Positions 35,302-46,450 of a DNA stretch of 64,000 bases are shown here, one piece after another; position 1 is the first letter of the stretch, and every line of letters starts with the position of its first letter. This DNA is from Ligula intestinalis (lineage: Eukaryota > Platyhelminthes > Cestoda > Diphyllobothriidea > Diphyllobothriidae), in NCBI GenBank assembly GCA_036362985.1, contig JAYGXS010000008.1, positions 21,991,398 through 22,055,397 of the forward strand. Reading direction: 5' to 3'. A program made the position numbers and the translations under genes. The notes below the pieces were generated by a model. It had not been told where the DNA came from, ran no database searches, and saw nothing but the letters and a program-made list of their open reading frames with translations.

Positions 35302-35560
35302 CAACAGCCGGGGCCGTTGCTATTTCTTTAGCGAACCTAGTGCATTTTTGTCGGAAGACGTAAGTAAAGGCAGCCTAGTTTCGTCGGCGGCACAGGCTTC
35401 AAGCGACGACCGCAGATGCCACCCGAACCCACGATAGCATTCACACGCACTCAGCGTGTCTGACATACCGACAGCGCTCACATCTTACCAGGAAACTTCC
35501 CCCCCCTCCAGCTCTCGCGTCCTCAACACGTTGATGATGTCACACACACAGGTACACGGG
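35302..35560 (+). repeat. LTR-like direct repeat, right copy
   Basis: Second copy of 33602-33850, about 1.7 kb downstream in the same orientation. Confidence 0.5.
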
Positions 35561-36044
35561 CCGCGTGGAAAAGAACAGTGTGAGTAACCCTCCCTCACCG
35601 CCTCCCCCTCACAAGTGCATTATCAAGGCAACTGCGGTGGCCTGATCATGAATCACCCAGAACATGTGTCTGCAAATGAAAAATTGTTCATCACAATTTT
35701 CGCATCCCTCATACCAAAACAAAATTATTATAGAAGAAGAAGGTGAGCATAACGAAAAAATAGAAACAAATTTATTTAAAGCTGGCCGACAGCTCATATT
35801 TACCTTAGCTTTCTTTGATTAAAAATGCTTTTGAATGCCGCAAAAGAACAACGAGTGTATAGGCAGTACTCAAGCGACGATCAGATCTGATAAATATTTC
35901 TGCGAAATGACTCTGAATCATACTGAAACATTTGTTTGCTTATTGCCTTTCAAACAATAGTTGGTCTCGCACCTTAGATGTCCCAAGCCGTATGGGGTCA
36001 GTGGTATAAGTTTAGCTAGGTTTTTGATTATTAGCTTAATGATG
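35560..36044. other. No gene recognised
   Basis: No domain or clear repeat. GGCATACTCAAGCGACGATC-like text at 35860 has a loose relative at 37018 (GCCGTACTCAGTTAACGATTC), so a decayed duplication is possible. Confidence 0.35.
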
Positions 36045-36607
36045 GGTCAAAAGTACCTGATGTAGGCCCACTCATATACCCCTTGCCTCAGCATTTTGTC
36101 CTACCAACACGGTGGTTATAGAGTTTTGGGGGTGGGGAAATAGGATAGGCAGAGAAAGAATTTTTTAGAAGTAAGTGTAAAGTGAAAAAATGCAGTTGAA
36201 GTTGCTTCCCGCGGCCGCTGGAAGTAAGTTGTTCCGCGTATAAATTGAGGGTGCGCACGGTGCTTCGCGCCGTGGACTATGCTTATCTAATTCCAAAACG
36301 GTAACTTGAAGTAGACGACCTCCTTACCACCATTTTAATTTTCTGGGAAATGCACGAAACCTGCAATTTGATAATTGGGTTTTTCCCCAAAAAGTTAAAC
36401 GATGATACATGTTAGGAAAATCTACAGATATCAATCAAAAACTCTTTTTCATTCATTAAAATGCAGTAAATTCATGTAGCATTTATTAAAGTATGTTCCA
36501 CTGCGCGTCCTAATTCCCCACACATTTAACCCAATGCCCACCGTTTTCGTAGAGGAAAATGCAGGGAAAAGGTATGAATGCGTGAGCCTGCATAAGCTAC
36601 TGTTGCC
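36045..36607 (+). mobile_element. MITE-like family 1, full length
   Basis: Starts GGGTCAAAAGTACCTGATG and ends CATAAGCTACTGTTGCC, an imperfect TIR of about 110 bp that includes ACGGTGGTTATAG and AATAGGATAGGCAG on the left. The centre carries CGCGGCCGCTGG and the near-palindrome CGGTGCTTCGCGCCG. This is the cleanest reference copy in the window. Confidence 0.7.
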
Positions 36608-36609
36608 AA

Positions 36610-36700
36610 CTTTAGCTTCAGATAAGTTTAGTTTTGAGTTTAAATTAGTTTTGAGTTTAGTTTAGCTTAGTTTCGTAAGTTTAATCTAGTTACAGGAAAC
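36610..36700. repeat. AGTTTAGTTTTG low-complexity run
   Basis: Repeats of AGTTT / TTTAGTTTTGAG. Similar runs are at 23030-23160, 39190-39480 and 54545-54665. Confidence 0.6.
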
Positions 36701-37059
36701 CCCCCACCCTTAGCTGCCGCCGACTCCCGCCCCGACCCCATCAAGGCAAGTGCGGTGTTCTGATTATGAATTACCACGAAAATGTTTGCTAATTGAAAAT
36801 TTTATATCAGTTATCTATCTGCTCACAATATTCGCACGATACCTACAAGGACAAAATGACTAAAGAAGAAGCAAATAAAAATGAAAATGAAAAAGAAAAC
36901 GAAAAATGCGTATCAAAGACTAAAAGTTGAGCAAGCATTCGTAGTGACCCAAGCTTACTTTTACAATAAATGCTTTTTAATCCTTGAAATAAACCAGAAT
37001 AACGAGTATATAGGCCGTACTCAGTTAACGATTCGATCTAAGAAATGACTTTGTATCAT

Positions 37060-38330
37060 ACCAAAACATACAGTCCTGCGAGTCCTACAAACAAATTTCA
37101 TGACGAACTTAAACTTGGTAGTTAAGCATATAGATGGACAGGTTATAATGATCAATTGAGTGGTTTAATAATAAGACGGGCTTTAATTTGGAAAACCACC
37201 CCTTAGTTAAAGTTATTGGGGGAAATAGACTCTCATTTCAGATAATCATGAGTAAGTTTACATTCAATAAATTCTCTATGTTACAGGAAATACAGAAACA
37301 AACACTGTGCTTTGAAAGAATTCCATAATAAAACAAAGTTTAAGAAATCGCATTTATTTTCAGAAACAAGCAGCAATATGAGTTCTAAAAGTTATATTTC
37401 GCTATTCTGGGAAGTTTTTTGCAAAAAAATGCAGTCACAAAAAGTTTTTAGTAGAACATTTTCTTTAACCGCATAGCTAGCCTTGCGCACAAACAAAGTT
37501 TTCATCTTACCGCGAAGGCCTTATTGAATGTAAACCATGTAGTTTTATAGTTTTTTGTAGCCAATACTTTTAGATCAAGCTTTACTTAAAAATGGAACAG
37601 ACAGAAGAATAATGAGTATTTCAAAAATGCTAATATATTTGACCTGTTTTTTTGCATTCGCAAGCATAATACGGATCGTGGAATTAATCCCCTTAAGCGG
37701 AAAATAATCTTTTATAAAGAAAATGGTATGTTCTTTCATCTCCAGTCAAATGTCATATTTTTTCTTTAGGTAAATTAAAGAAATTGCCAAGCATCTTCAA
37801 TTTCACTGTGATATCACCTTGGAAAAGGTTAATACACACAGAAGTTCGTCAGCTAAATATTCGGTAAAAGCATTTTCTAAGAGGTAACCTATTATGAAAG
37901 GTTTCTTTATTAATCGTAGTAATAACAATCTTAGCAGTTTTTCAACTTAACAATGAAGACACCGAAAATGAGCAAAATGAAGAATGGCTTTATTCAACGA
38001 TATTCAATAACTAGTTATCCACTCATTAGCATACGTAGAAAATACTTTGCCTAAAGGCAATTTCTTTTTATATAAAGAAAGTGGTTTCTTTAAGTTTTCT
38101 ACTTAGCACAATATTTCAATTTATTGTTATAATTTATGGCTATTTTAACATCTCCACAACCTGGGAATTACCTAAAAATTTTATTTTTCTTAGCAAACAC
38201 TTAGTACATTTTAAAGTTCTTTTAAGTCATAAATATGCCTTATGCTCCTCATTATTATTTTTAAGTTTTTGTTAATGCGTTCTCGCTAGTATAGGAGAAA
38301 TAACCAACCATTTAAGAATTTGGGAAAATT
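37060..38330 (+). repeat. AT-rich dispersed repeat family A, copy 3
   Basis: Aligns with 31250-32640 and 22250-23030. AAGAAATCGCATTTATTTTCAGAAACAAGCA (in two overlapping parts) is closest to copy 1. As in copy 1, it is followed by a PLE endonuclease remnant and a hammerhead core. Confidence 0.55.
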
Positions 38331-38414
38331 GCTTGCAGGACTGTACATTTGCTAATTGAATTTTCAATAAAAGTGAAGTTCCCATACAAACGAACATGCG
38401 ATCCCAGGAAGTAA

Positions 38415-38480
38415 TTGAAAAGAAGATGACTCGATCGCTGGGACAATACGTTGTTTTCACCTGATGTTTCGCACACAGGC
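38415..38480 (-). repeat. Inverted PLE terminal fragment with half of a hammerhead motif
   Basis: GAAGATGACTCGATCGCTGG, GACAATACG and CACCTGATGTTTCG read as the reverse complement of the CGAAACATCAGG...CGAGTC-AGAAGA end found after hammerheads at 24394 and 39092. It lies just upstream of the plus-strand endonuclease remnant, giving oppositely oriented terminal sequences on the two sides of this PLE copy. A related piece, CACTCGATCGCTGGGACAAT, is at 58630. Confidence 0.45.
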
Positions 38481-38519
38481 CGGAATCAACCATAGTGCGT
38501 CAGATAATGTATCCGAAAG

Positions 38520-38830
38520 ACCCACTGTCAAGGCAATAAACATCTGGAGTCATCTGCAGGATGTAATGCAGTTACGAACAAAGCAACTATGTCGTAGAAA
38601 CTGACAGGCTTATCAAGACGCGAATCGCCGAACACACGGCAGCAGTGCGGCGAAATAATGCCAATTCACAAGATGCAGCTCATTCAACGAGACACGGCCA
38701 CACATTTAAAATTGATGAGGCCAAAATTCTCGCAAGAGGTCACAATTGGATAAGCCGAGAATTACTTGAGTCATGGTAAATGGGCCCCAGATTCATCAAC
38801 CAGTGCAACGATGTGGCCAACCTATATTGG
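38520..38830 (+). pseudogene. Penelope-like element, C-terminal GIY-YIG endonuclease remnant
   Basis: From about 38620 one frame reads IAEHTAAVRRNNANSQDAAH, STRHGHTFKIDEAKILARG and ISRELLESW, ending at a TAA. The H-x-x-A-x-R, H....GHTF and R.LLESW pattern is the PLE endonuclease C-terminus. It is parallel to 23880-24118 and is followed by a hammerhead core at 39066. The catalytic GIY-YIG part and the reverse transcriptase are absent, so this is a 5'-truncated dead copy. Confidence 0.75.
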
Positions 38831-39065
38831 ATGCTGAGACTCAATTTAACCTAAGCATGTCACCGCTTCAGGAACATACAGACCACCACGCGTGATGAAA
38901 GGTCAGCAGCTGAGAGCCCGCATGCCGTTCAACAGACCACCAACACTCAAGAGGGAAATTACGGTTGATTGTCGTCGTTTGTTTAGAGTAATTACTCTAT
39001 CCGTTAAATGCTGAAAACTCCTGTGCATGTACTACCCTATCTGCCATTGCTCTCTGACTATGTCT

Positions 39066-39100
39066 CTGATGACGAATCCGCGACGGATATAGAAACTTCA
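39066..39100 (+). ncRNA. Hammerhead ribozyme-like core downstream of PLE remnant
   Basis: CTGATGA (39066-39072), stem II with ATCCG-CGA-CGGAT as its 5-bp distal part and mismatches near the core, then GAAA (39092-39095) and CTTCAGG. Same position relative to the endonuclease remnant as the copy at 24368. Loss of the core-proximal stem pairs makes activity doubtful. Confidence 0.6.
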
Positions 39101-39403
39101 GGGAAATAAAAGTATTGTTCCAGGGATCGAGTCACCTTTTTCTTCTCAAAAGCTAAGTTAGCCTCCAACCCTAAATACCCTTAGTCTTATGGGTTTGATG
39201 GTATACTTTTAGCTTATTTTTCGTTAATGATTTAGTCTATTATCTGAATTTTAGTTTCAGCTAAGTTTATTTTTGAGTTTAGTTTGTTTAATCTGACTTT
39301 GTTACGTTATCTTAGTTAAGTGTATAGTAGTTATCTAAGCACATACATAGCTAACCTTGGCGGTTCTTTACTAAGCTAAAACCTCAAGTTAACTAGAAAT
39401 AAA

Positions 39404-39425
39404 AATTAATTAATTAATTAATTAA
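39404..39425. repeat. (TTAA)n simple repeat
   Basis: Short AATTAATTAATTAATTAATTA run. Confidence 0.85.
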
Positions 39426-39904
39426 CTAAAAAACTAAACTAAAACTAATAAATGAAACCGTAACCAGAGGAGTAGAGGCTAGGAGTATCTACAGTTGGCG
39501 ATCAACTTTTTCTGAATTTCCTTTGAGCCCATTTTCCGACGTAATTTTCCGCCAACCTTGACAAGAACGTCATGCGCTACTCACAGACTAAGATCCTGAA
39601 GATTGTAAAACACTTATGTGTTTGCGCACAATTTTGGGATCTGCCATACCAAAAAACCGTGACCACATCAGAAGAATGCAGTTACATGTCAAATAACTTT
39701 CTCGACAAATTGCTCATCGAATGTCCGTGTTTTCCCTAGCAGTATTTGTTTTGATTTACGGGCTTCCATCCAGTTAATACGTGATTGTTTGTGTCCTTAT
39801 TCGCCAGGGCGTGGGTGGCCTCTGTCCTCTGCAACCAATCAATAAACTGATACCATTTGATTCACAACGAGTTCTCGTGAAGCAATATCCCAGGTGCCTT
39901 CCTT

Positions 39905-40500
39905 TTGAATAATACAGTCTGCGAAGGAGTGGTCTGGAGAACCCCATGGCGAAAGCAGCGGCGTGACGGTGTCCCTGAGGGCAAATTCGAAGTTTTCGGT
40001 CCGGTATCTGTACGAGGGGACGACCTGGAAGTGTATCCAGTGGATGAGTATGTCGCTGTAGTGCAAATTCTGGGTCTAAAAGTGGATGTTGTTGCTGTAC
40101 AGGCGTTAGTGCAGAAGCACAGTGATAACCTGACCACTGGGGAGCTCATGATTTTCAGAAGGTGCTGAATCAAGAGGAGGTACAAGAGTTATCACCGGAG
40201 AAAAAGAAGAAGAAGCAGAAGAAGAACTAGACGAAGAACAAGAAGAAGACGAAGAAGAAGAAGAAGAAGAAGAAGAAGAAGAAGAAGAAGAAGAAGGTAA
40301 GGAAGAGCACCACCTCATTCAGTAAAATTATGGAACTGTTGGGAATATTTGAAAGGGTGAACGCATCCCTGGAAAAGCCGCACCCTGAAAATACAATGAC
40401 TGCGTGATTTGAGTGGACTTCTTCAATGACAATTTGCTGTCTCATTTAAGGAACACCCTCAAACGAAACAAGGAACTGTAAATAGATAGGTTCCTTGGTA
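39905..40500 (+). pseudogene. pogo/Tigger (CENP-B-like) DDE transposase C-terminal remnant, copy 1
   Basis: The plus-strand translation includes LGLKVDVVAVQALVQKHSD and LTTGELM, then a charged Lys/Glu region encoded by a GAA tract, then KIMELLGIFERVNASLEK and, in another frame, a R-NTLKRNKEL.IDRFLGK-like end. This succession (LxVDxxDVxxLVxxH..ELTTEEL, acidic tail, helical segment, then a K/RQxxLDxFF motif) is the familiar C-terminus of Tigger/jerky-type transposases. Frameshifts and stops break it, and the catalytic DDE core is missing. A second copy follows at 40585. Confidence 0.55.
40199..40297. repeat. (GAA)n tract
   Basis: Nearly uninterrupted GAA/AAG triplets, which in the transposase frame would extend the acidic/charged tail typical of Tigger proteins. 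On the minus strand the same tract creates a spurious poly-Ser or poly-Phe frame. Confidence 0.9.
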
Positions 40501-40584
40501 AAGGTACCGAAAAGACAAGCATGAAGACCTTGAAGAAAAAGTATATTGACATGATAGGCACAACAGAGCTGACCCTCAGAGACT

Positions 40585-41262
40585 GATGAAAGAAGCCCTT
40601 CAATATTCTCGGCACCTTAAGTTTGATCGCTAAGGGATGAGATGGAGAACTCTACATTGTGAAACCTGTGGACTGAAATCGTATCTGAATAAGACTTCGA
40701 AGGTTCTGCTCCTGCATTACCAACAGGGACGACCTGGCAGTGCATCTATTGGATAATTCTGATGGCTTTTTGTTTAATTTTTGGTCTGTATGTTGATGCC
40801 GCTGATGTGCAGCAGTTATTGCCAAAACCCAGAAATCAATTGACCACTGAGGAACTCAGGGAACCTTAGAAAGATTTGAATCAAGAGAGGAGGCAGGGGA
40901 GGATGCTGCTTCCTCTAGCGTTATCAGAAAATTGTTTTGAAGGATTAAAAAATTGTCCTCATCCTCGGAAACACAGTGTCATGACCAAGCATTAACTGCG
41001 TGGTGTGTGTGTGTGTGGACTTGTTCAATGACAATTTGCTGTGTTGTTTTCAGGACACCCTCGTGCTTAGACAAAAGCTGTTGTCAATAGATACGTTCTT
41101 TGGAAAAGTACAGAAAACACGAGAAAATAATAGTGCAGTAAAACCCGGTCCCAGTGTGGTAAAATTCACAAGAGGGGTGAGCCCGCCAAACTCTTCCTCG
41201 ACTCTCCATCGTCTCCCCAAAACTAACACCGACAAAGTACAAGCGAAAAAAAAACAAAAATG
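40585..41262 (+). pseudogene. pogo/Tigger DDE transposase C-terminal remnant, copy 2
   Basis: From 40590 the translation FNILGTLSLIAKGWD matches the end of the Tigger catalytic domain (NILDAlrLIaeAWd..). It is followed by NRDDLAVHLLDN, QLLPKPRNQLTTEELRE-like text and, at 41010-41110, FNDNLLCCFQDTLVLRQKLL then SIDTFFGKVQK. The RQ..L.IDTFF motif is the conserved extreme C-terminus of the family. The two copies share DNA over about 380 bp (GGGACGACCTGG, TGACCACTG.GGA, CAATGACAATTTGCTGT). Copy 2 ends where a MITE begins. Neither can make transposase. Confidence 0.6.
41001..41017. repeat. (GT)n microsatellite
   Basis: Short GTGTGTGT run inside the transposase remnant; it is absent from copy 1 at the matching place. 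Confidence 0.8.
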
Positions 41263-41831
41263 ACAAAGGTAGTTTAAGAAGTGCACCTCATATACCACTA
41301 GTTCTTACATTTTATCCGTCGGAGATCGTGGTTATATGGGTTTTTTGGTGAGATAGTAGGATGGACAGTGAAGGAAATTTGTAGAAAAAAAAGTGGAAAG
41401 TGGAAAATGTAGTTGAATTTGTCTCCCACGGCCGCTGAGAGTTAATTTTTCAGCATGTAAATCGAAGGCGTGCGTGACGATTCACGCCGTGAACCATAGT
41501 AATCTAACTCCGGAAGAGTAAGTTGGCCCTTGGGTTAGTTGGACAAGACGACTTCCTGACCACAATTCCTATTTTTTGTTCAGTAATTTCAAGAAACCTG
41601 CATTTTGATAATCTGTTTTTTGCAATACTTTTAACGATAATACAGATTAGGTAAATAAGCAGATATAAATCAACAGCATTTCTGAATACAATAAAGTATA
41701 AAGGCATGGAGCAGTTATTACAGTGTATTTGATCGTCTATCCTAATTGCTTACACATAAAACCCACGTTTCCGTAAGATAAAATGCTGGAACTCGGGGTA
41801 CATGAGTTGCACTGCTTAAAACAATGTTTCC
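41262..41831 (+). mobile_element. MITE-like family 1, diverged full-length copy
   Basis: GACAAAGGTAGTTTAAGAAG at the left corresponds to the GGCAAAAGTAGCTTATGTAG TIR end. CACGGCCGCTGAGAG and GACGATTCACGCCGTGAACC represent the centre, and GAACTCGGGGTACATGAGTTG leads to the decayed right TIR. This is the most diverged copy. Confidence 0.55.
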
Positions 41832-43300
41832 AAAAAACTTTTATGATAGTTACATGCATTGTAACTATGTTATGAAATTTTATATCGATATTTTTCCGGG
41901 ATGGTACAGATTAGATTGATTCCAATATCGTTTCACAAGACGAGTGCTTAACATGATGAGTTCGGTACCGGAATGGATTAAACCGGCTAACAGGGTTTCA
42001 AATGTACTTAACCAGCGATTCTTTCGGAGAAAGATTTCTGAGAAAGAACTCTTGGAATTATTCCATTCAAATCCATTCGTCAAGTTGCCAAGTCCCGCAA
42101 GCTGGTTGACCTGCGCGTGATATCAATTATTGTGGATAAAAGGTCGCACGGACGCATTCTTTTGGATTCATCAGCGGACACTTCCGTACGGTGAGGTGAG
42201 GTGCTTGTTCGTACAAATGATGACACGCCTGTTCGGCAACAATGCACAATTTCTCGAAGACCTGCTTTTATGTCCCGTAATCAAAGGCAGAAGATGGTTA
42301 AAAGACCGGTTCTGATACTCCTGGCCTATAGCGTGCAAAGCGGGTTCTGGCCTGAACGCTGATTTGTGGTTTCCCACGCTGTGACCCTTCGAGACGTTTC
42401 TAAAACATCTGCACTGTATATGTGCGCGAGGCGTGAGGACCGGCCTGCGGGCATGACTCCACTCATGTGCTCTTCTGGCCATAGGGTCAGAGTGCATCGC
42501 TGCCCGCGTCTCCGTAACTGAAATATTCATCATTATCATACCTTTGTTTGTAAAAAACGTGCATTCAAACAATTGAGCTGCTCTTATTCTCGCTGAGTCC
42601 CACCTGTTGGTACGCACGTCATTTCATGTGACGGTACAGCTACGAAGCGCCGGTATAGCACACAGGCGCACTAGACCTCTTCGCACTCCGCTAACCGCAT
42701 TGGACAATATTTCCCCTCAACCCTCCCCGTCATTTTAATAATTATTATTCATCGGTTGTTAGTTTTAAATTTCTGCTCCTCCACTGCACCAGGCCGACGA
42801 ATATTAGCCGAAAAAATACGTCTGCCACTTAAGGAGTCTTCAGCGTTCACGTGGACATTAAGGAGGCATTTTAATGGGAGGACTTCTGAACTTGAGCCGC
42901 TATTTGTAAAGTCCATCTCTTCGGATGTAAATCGTCCTATATTGACAAACGGGCATCCCAAAACATTAAATTAAGAAAAGAATGGCTTCTTTAGGAAGCC
43001 GGCTTTGTGCGGGCAAAATAACCTCTTGCAAGCTCCGAGCCTGGCATGGCTAACGGTTACACAACTGTCCGCATCTTTCCGCGCTTCCTCTCCCTATATA
43101 CTCCCCCACCCTATCCGGTTCAACAAGCCCTCATTGCCTCGTAACCAGCCCAGTACTATCAAACCTCAAACCCCTCCCCCCTATTCCGACGAGTTATTTT
43201 CCTGCAGCGATGAACATAATTGCCCACATGTTACCTTTTACCCCCTCCCCATATAAACACAATGGCCCGAGGAAAGTTTATCGAAAGGTCGCTTGCCAAA
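41832..43300. other. No gene recognised
   Basis: Frames at 42130-42315 (plus) and 42171-42617 (minus) overlap on opposite strands and show no recognisable motif. GC content rises at 42.1-42.7 kb. I could not place this stretch in any repeat family. Confidence 0.35.
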
Positions 43301-43415
43301 TACTCTTCTAAACTCTTTGAGTAAGTCGAAACGTCAGCACAAACAGTTAAAATTTTAAACGCAGAAAAATCAATAATCATCTGACGTCATCAATTATTAC
43401 CTACTATGGACTAGG

Positions 43416-43780
43416 TTAATCTGCACCAGTAGGCGTTAAATGCATTTCGTCATCCCATCGTGGTTGGTTGCGCGCGTTCAACTTGGCCTTGAGGTAATTA
43501 CAGCTAACAATCCGTGTGTTCTCCCACGCGAATTTGTGACCAGCTTCCAGTGTGTGCATAGTCACCTGGCATAACTGGTCTCGGCTTCTGACAGCTGATT
43601 GTGTGGGTTGGGGGGCATTTCCCAGTTTGGCCACAATGAACTGCATCACAACTAGCAAACGAGATCTTGTATACAACACTTTTCTTTTCAAGGTATAATC
43701 GTAATATCGTTGCAGACTGGTTAGCCACTTGCATCTGATGTTTTCTTGGTTGGCTTTCGACAGGCTCAGACACATTTTTT
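43416..43780 (-). pseudogene. Penelope-like element endonuclease remnant, minus strand
   Basis: The minus-strand translation contains KRKVLYTRSRL..VMQFIVA (frame-broken) and, in the longer frame, MHTLEAGHKFAWENTRIV and LKAKLNARNQPRWDDE. HTLE.GHKFAWEN is shared word for word with the plus-strand remnant at 46187-46450, showing two copies of one PLE lineage in opposite orientation. A GTCGAAACGTCAGC end of the hammerhead type lies just beyond, at 43325. Confidence 0.65.
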
Positions 43781-44448
43781 ACGTATGGGAGGGACCGAGG
43801 TTAAAAGTGAGACCACATCGAATGATTGCATGACCTAATCCGTTGAGACCTAGACACCGTTTAGCTTGTCTAGAAATATTTTTGAATTTTCAATGGAGTA
43901 CTCAGAATTCTTTGTAAGTGGATTTAATTGGTGAAAAGCCACTTGTTAGCTTTATAGTTGGGTGCCCCGGTCAACGACACTTTCAGTCGTAGTGGAATGC
44001 TAATTTTATTAAATTTTGGAAGTCAGTATATTTTGACAAAATTTGGCAAGAATGCCTGAGATTAACTTTTTTTCCTGTTAAGCGTTTCCGTGCTTTTTCA
44101 AATCAAGTATTTTGCGATTTTTTGTGTCACAGCCAAATTTTGCATGTTGAATCACCCTTTAAGAATGACATCATCTCTCTTATGTAGTCAAAGTTGTTCA
44201 GAATGGCGGGACCACCCCCATTGTTAGCAGCTAAAAATGTTTATGTCTTTATCTTGTTTAAGTGCATTTCATGTCTTCCTTTTATCGTACGATAATTTTG
44301 AGTGCTTACGTCGGTTATTCAAGGTATGCACAGTGGTTTAAATAATTGTGACTAGGTCTTCTTCTGTTAGATTGGCTGACGTTATGCTTGATTTGAAGCT
44401 GGCAAGGAAGTCGAGCTAATTGGAATCCGTCGTATTGTACTTCATGCC
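43780..44448. other. Probable PLE-derived sequence, no motif readable
   Basis: The stretch lies between two minus-strand PLE pieces. It contains no frame with recognisable reverse transcriptase motifs, so either the core was deleted or it has decayed. Confidence 0.35.
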
Positions 44449-44740
44449 TTAGCACAGCACTGTAAAGACATTGGAGGTTATGTTTACAATTTTGTTTAGG
44501 GATTTAAAATCACTGGAAACGTTATGGGGAATCCTCATTGACTTGCGTTCTAAGGTGTTTCCCTGTCTTAGCCGTTCTACTTCAAAGACATGCGCGATGG
44601 TCTCGTATTGACTTTCAAAGTAGTCAGTACTGATAAAATTTATCGGTTTGTCCTTTTTGCTCGGTAAATTTGCGTAGTCAGTAATGCGCGTCTGTTTTAA
44701 ATGCTCCGAGCATTTTAGGGCCATAGAGGATAGTGGTTCA
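44449..44740 (-). pseudogene. Penelope-like element, N-terminal region remnant, minus strand
   Basis: Translation: LKQTRITDYANLPSKKDKP, then NFISTDYFESQYETIAHVFE. The underlying DNA matches, in opposite orientation, 45100-45240 and 46870-47010 (GAGACCATC.C.CATGT, CGCAAATT.AC.GAGC.AAAA). The three copies therefore share a PLE 5' coding segment. This one keeps the longest open frame. Confidence 0.5.
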
Positions 44741-45039
44741 GGAGGCCTATGGTGACGTTATGGCAGGGTTGACCTGTAGAGACTTTGGTATAATCCTGTT
44801 GCTTCAACATCAGTGTACGAAGAATAATTGTTCTCGCGTGAAACTGTCGCGAATGGGAAACAGGTACCATCAACGGGTATAAAGCAGGACAATCTGCTCA
44901 AAAGTCATATCTAAGTATGGAAATACGTGCATTTTAAGATATTAAATTAAGAAGAGAAGGTCTTCGTTGGGAAAACTGAAATTGTAATGCACACATTTTC
45001 GAGACTGGTTCCCCAGGCCGTCTTCACACATAAAAATGA

Positions 45040-46180
45040 CAATGGAGCAGAAAAATCAATAATTGTCTGACGTGTGCAATGATTGGCAACTGTGAAGCGC
45101 ACAACGGGCTTCGCAAATTCACAGAGCGAAAAGAATAAAACATGCCATTTTGACAGGATTGACTTCCTGAACACGTATTTTAAAGTCAACACGAGACCAT
45201 CACACATTTCACTGAATAAGAAGGGCTGAAACAGCGAAAAACCCTGAAAAATGGATGATGATTATTCATAAAAGTTGCAATGAGACTTAATTCCGAAGCG
45301 AAGTTGTACACCTATACTCCTAACTCTTAACAACAACCGAAGAAATGGTGGTAAGCAAAGGCATTAACTACAATCCAACGGATTCAGATGACCTCGAATT
45401 CCTTGCAGCCTTCGAATTAATCATAACGTCAATGAATCTAACAGAAGAAGAGCTCTTCAAAATTAGTAACACAACTGTGCATTCCTTGAAGAGCCAGCGT
45501 AAGCACTCGACATTATCGTATGATAAATAAACGACACGAAATACACTTCAACAACATAAAGACGTAATCATTTTACCTGTTGACAAAGGAGGCGGCACCA
45601 CCGTACTTAACAAAATTGACTAAAAACATGAGATGACGACCATATTAAAGGACGATTCAACGAACAAACTTCGGACCAGCAGCCCCACATAATCTTAAAA
45701 CTGTTGCATTCACAAAAAAATTAAACTCATAACAGGATATAAGTTATTCTCAGGCGTTCGCACCAAATCCTTTTAACAGAATGAACCTGCTATTGCCAGA
45801 ATCAATGAACTTCCGATAGATCATCAAATTGGGATTCCACTGGGACCGATAGTATCCTTGATTGAGGCACTCATCCATAAAGTCTCCAAATGGCCGATTC
45901 ACCAAATGAACCCAAGTACAGAGACCTCTGAGTACACCATTGAAAATTCGAAAGCATTTATAGACAAACTAAAAAGAGTCATAGTTTTAGCTAATTAAAA
46001 TCATGGTCTCAACCTTCACCTAGTTTCTCTGGATTTTCCAAGACGCTACACCGAAGAACTACTCCAGACCTGCTCCACCCATTTATCTGCTTAGGCTTAA
46101 ATCCAACTACTAGGCCTTTGTCTTGGAACCAAATTTTTCCTTCTAAGCTCTATGCTACTAACAGCTAGAAGTACCTGCCA
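45040..46180 (+). pseudogene. Penelope-like element, N-terminal and partial RT remnant
   Basis: KGINYNPTDSDDLEFLAAFE (45357) and LTEEELFKISNTTVHSLKSQ (45435) lead into QHKDVIILPVDKGGGTTVLN (45555), matching the ILPADKG..TVV finger motif of PLE reverse transcriptases. GIPLGPIVSLIEAL (45830) is the RPIVS motif and LVSLDFPRRYTEELL (46018) stands where motif A is expected. Stops at several places break the frame. Motifs B and C are missing; the next recognisable part is the endonuclease at 46187, so a large internal deletion joined RT to EN. Confidence 0.65.
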
Positions 46181-46186
46181 GCCGAG

Positions 46187-46450
46187 ATGCCGTTAATTTT
46201 GACCATGTGGGTGGTGATGCACACCCTGGAAACCGGTCACAAATTCGCATGGGAGAACTCATGGTTTGTTGGCACTTATCTAATCAGAAAAGGCTGTGAA
46301 TCCTTGGAAGCACTGTACTCAACTGACGCATGTAATAACAGGCATATCGAATTGGACGCCAAATACATGCACATCAAGGCCAAGTTCAACGCTCCCGAAC
46401 AAGCACGATTGGACGGCGAAAGGTGTGTCAAGTCTAGTGGCGCAGACTGA
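46187..46450 (+). pseudogene. Penelope-like element endonuclease C-terminal remnant
   Basis: An 87-codon open frame reads MHTLETGHKFAWENSWFVGT, RKGCESLEALYSTDACNNRH and IELDAKYMHIKAKFN. The H....GH.F.WE pattern followed by R..C..LEA.YS is that of the GIY-YIG endonuclease tail. It directly follows the RT remnant of 45040-46180 after an internal deletion. Confidence 0.65.

Noticed and set aside
40106..40445. Minus-strand poly-Ser and poly-Phe frames
   Set aside because: They are translations of the GAA tract on the wrong strand of a transposase remnant.
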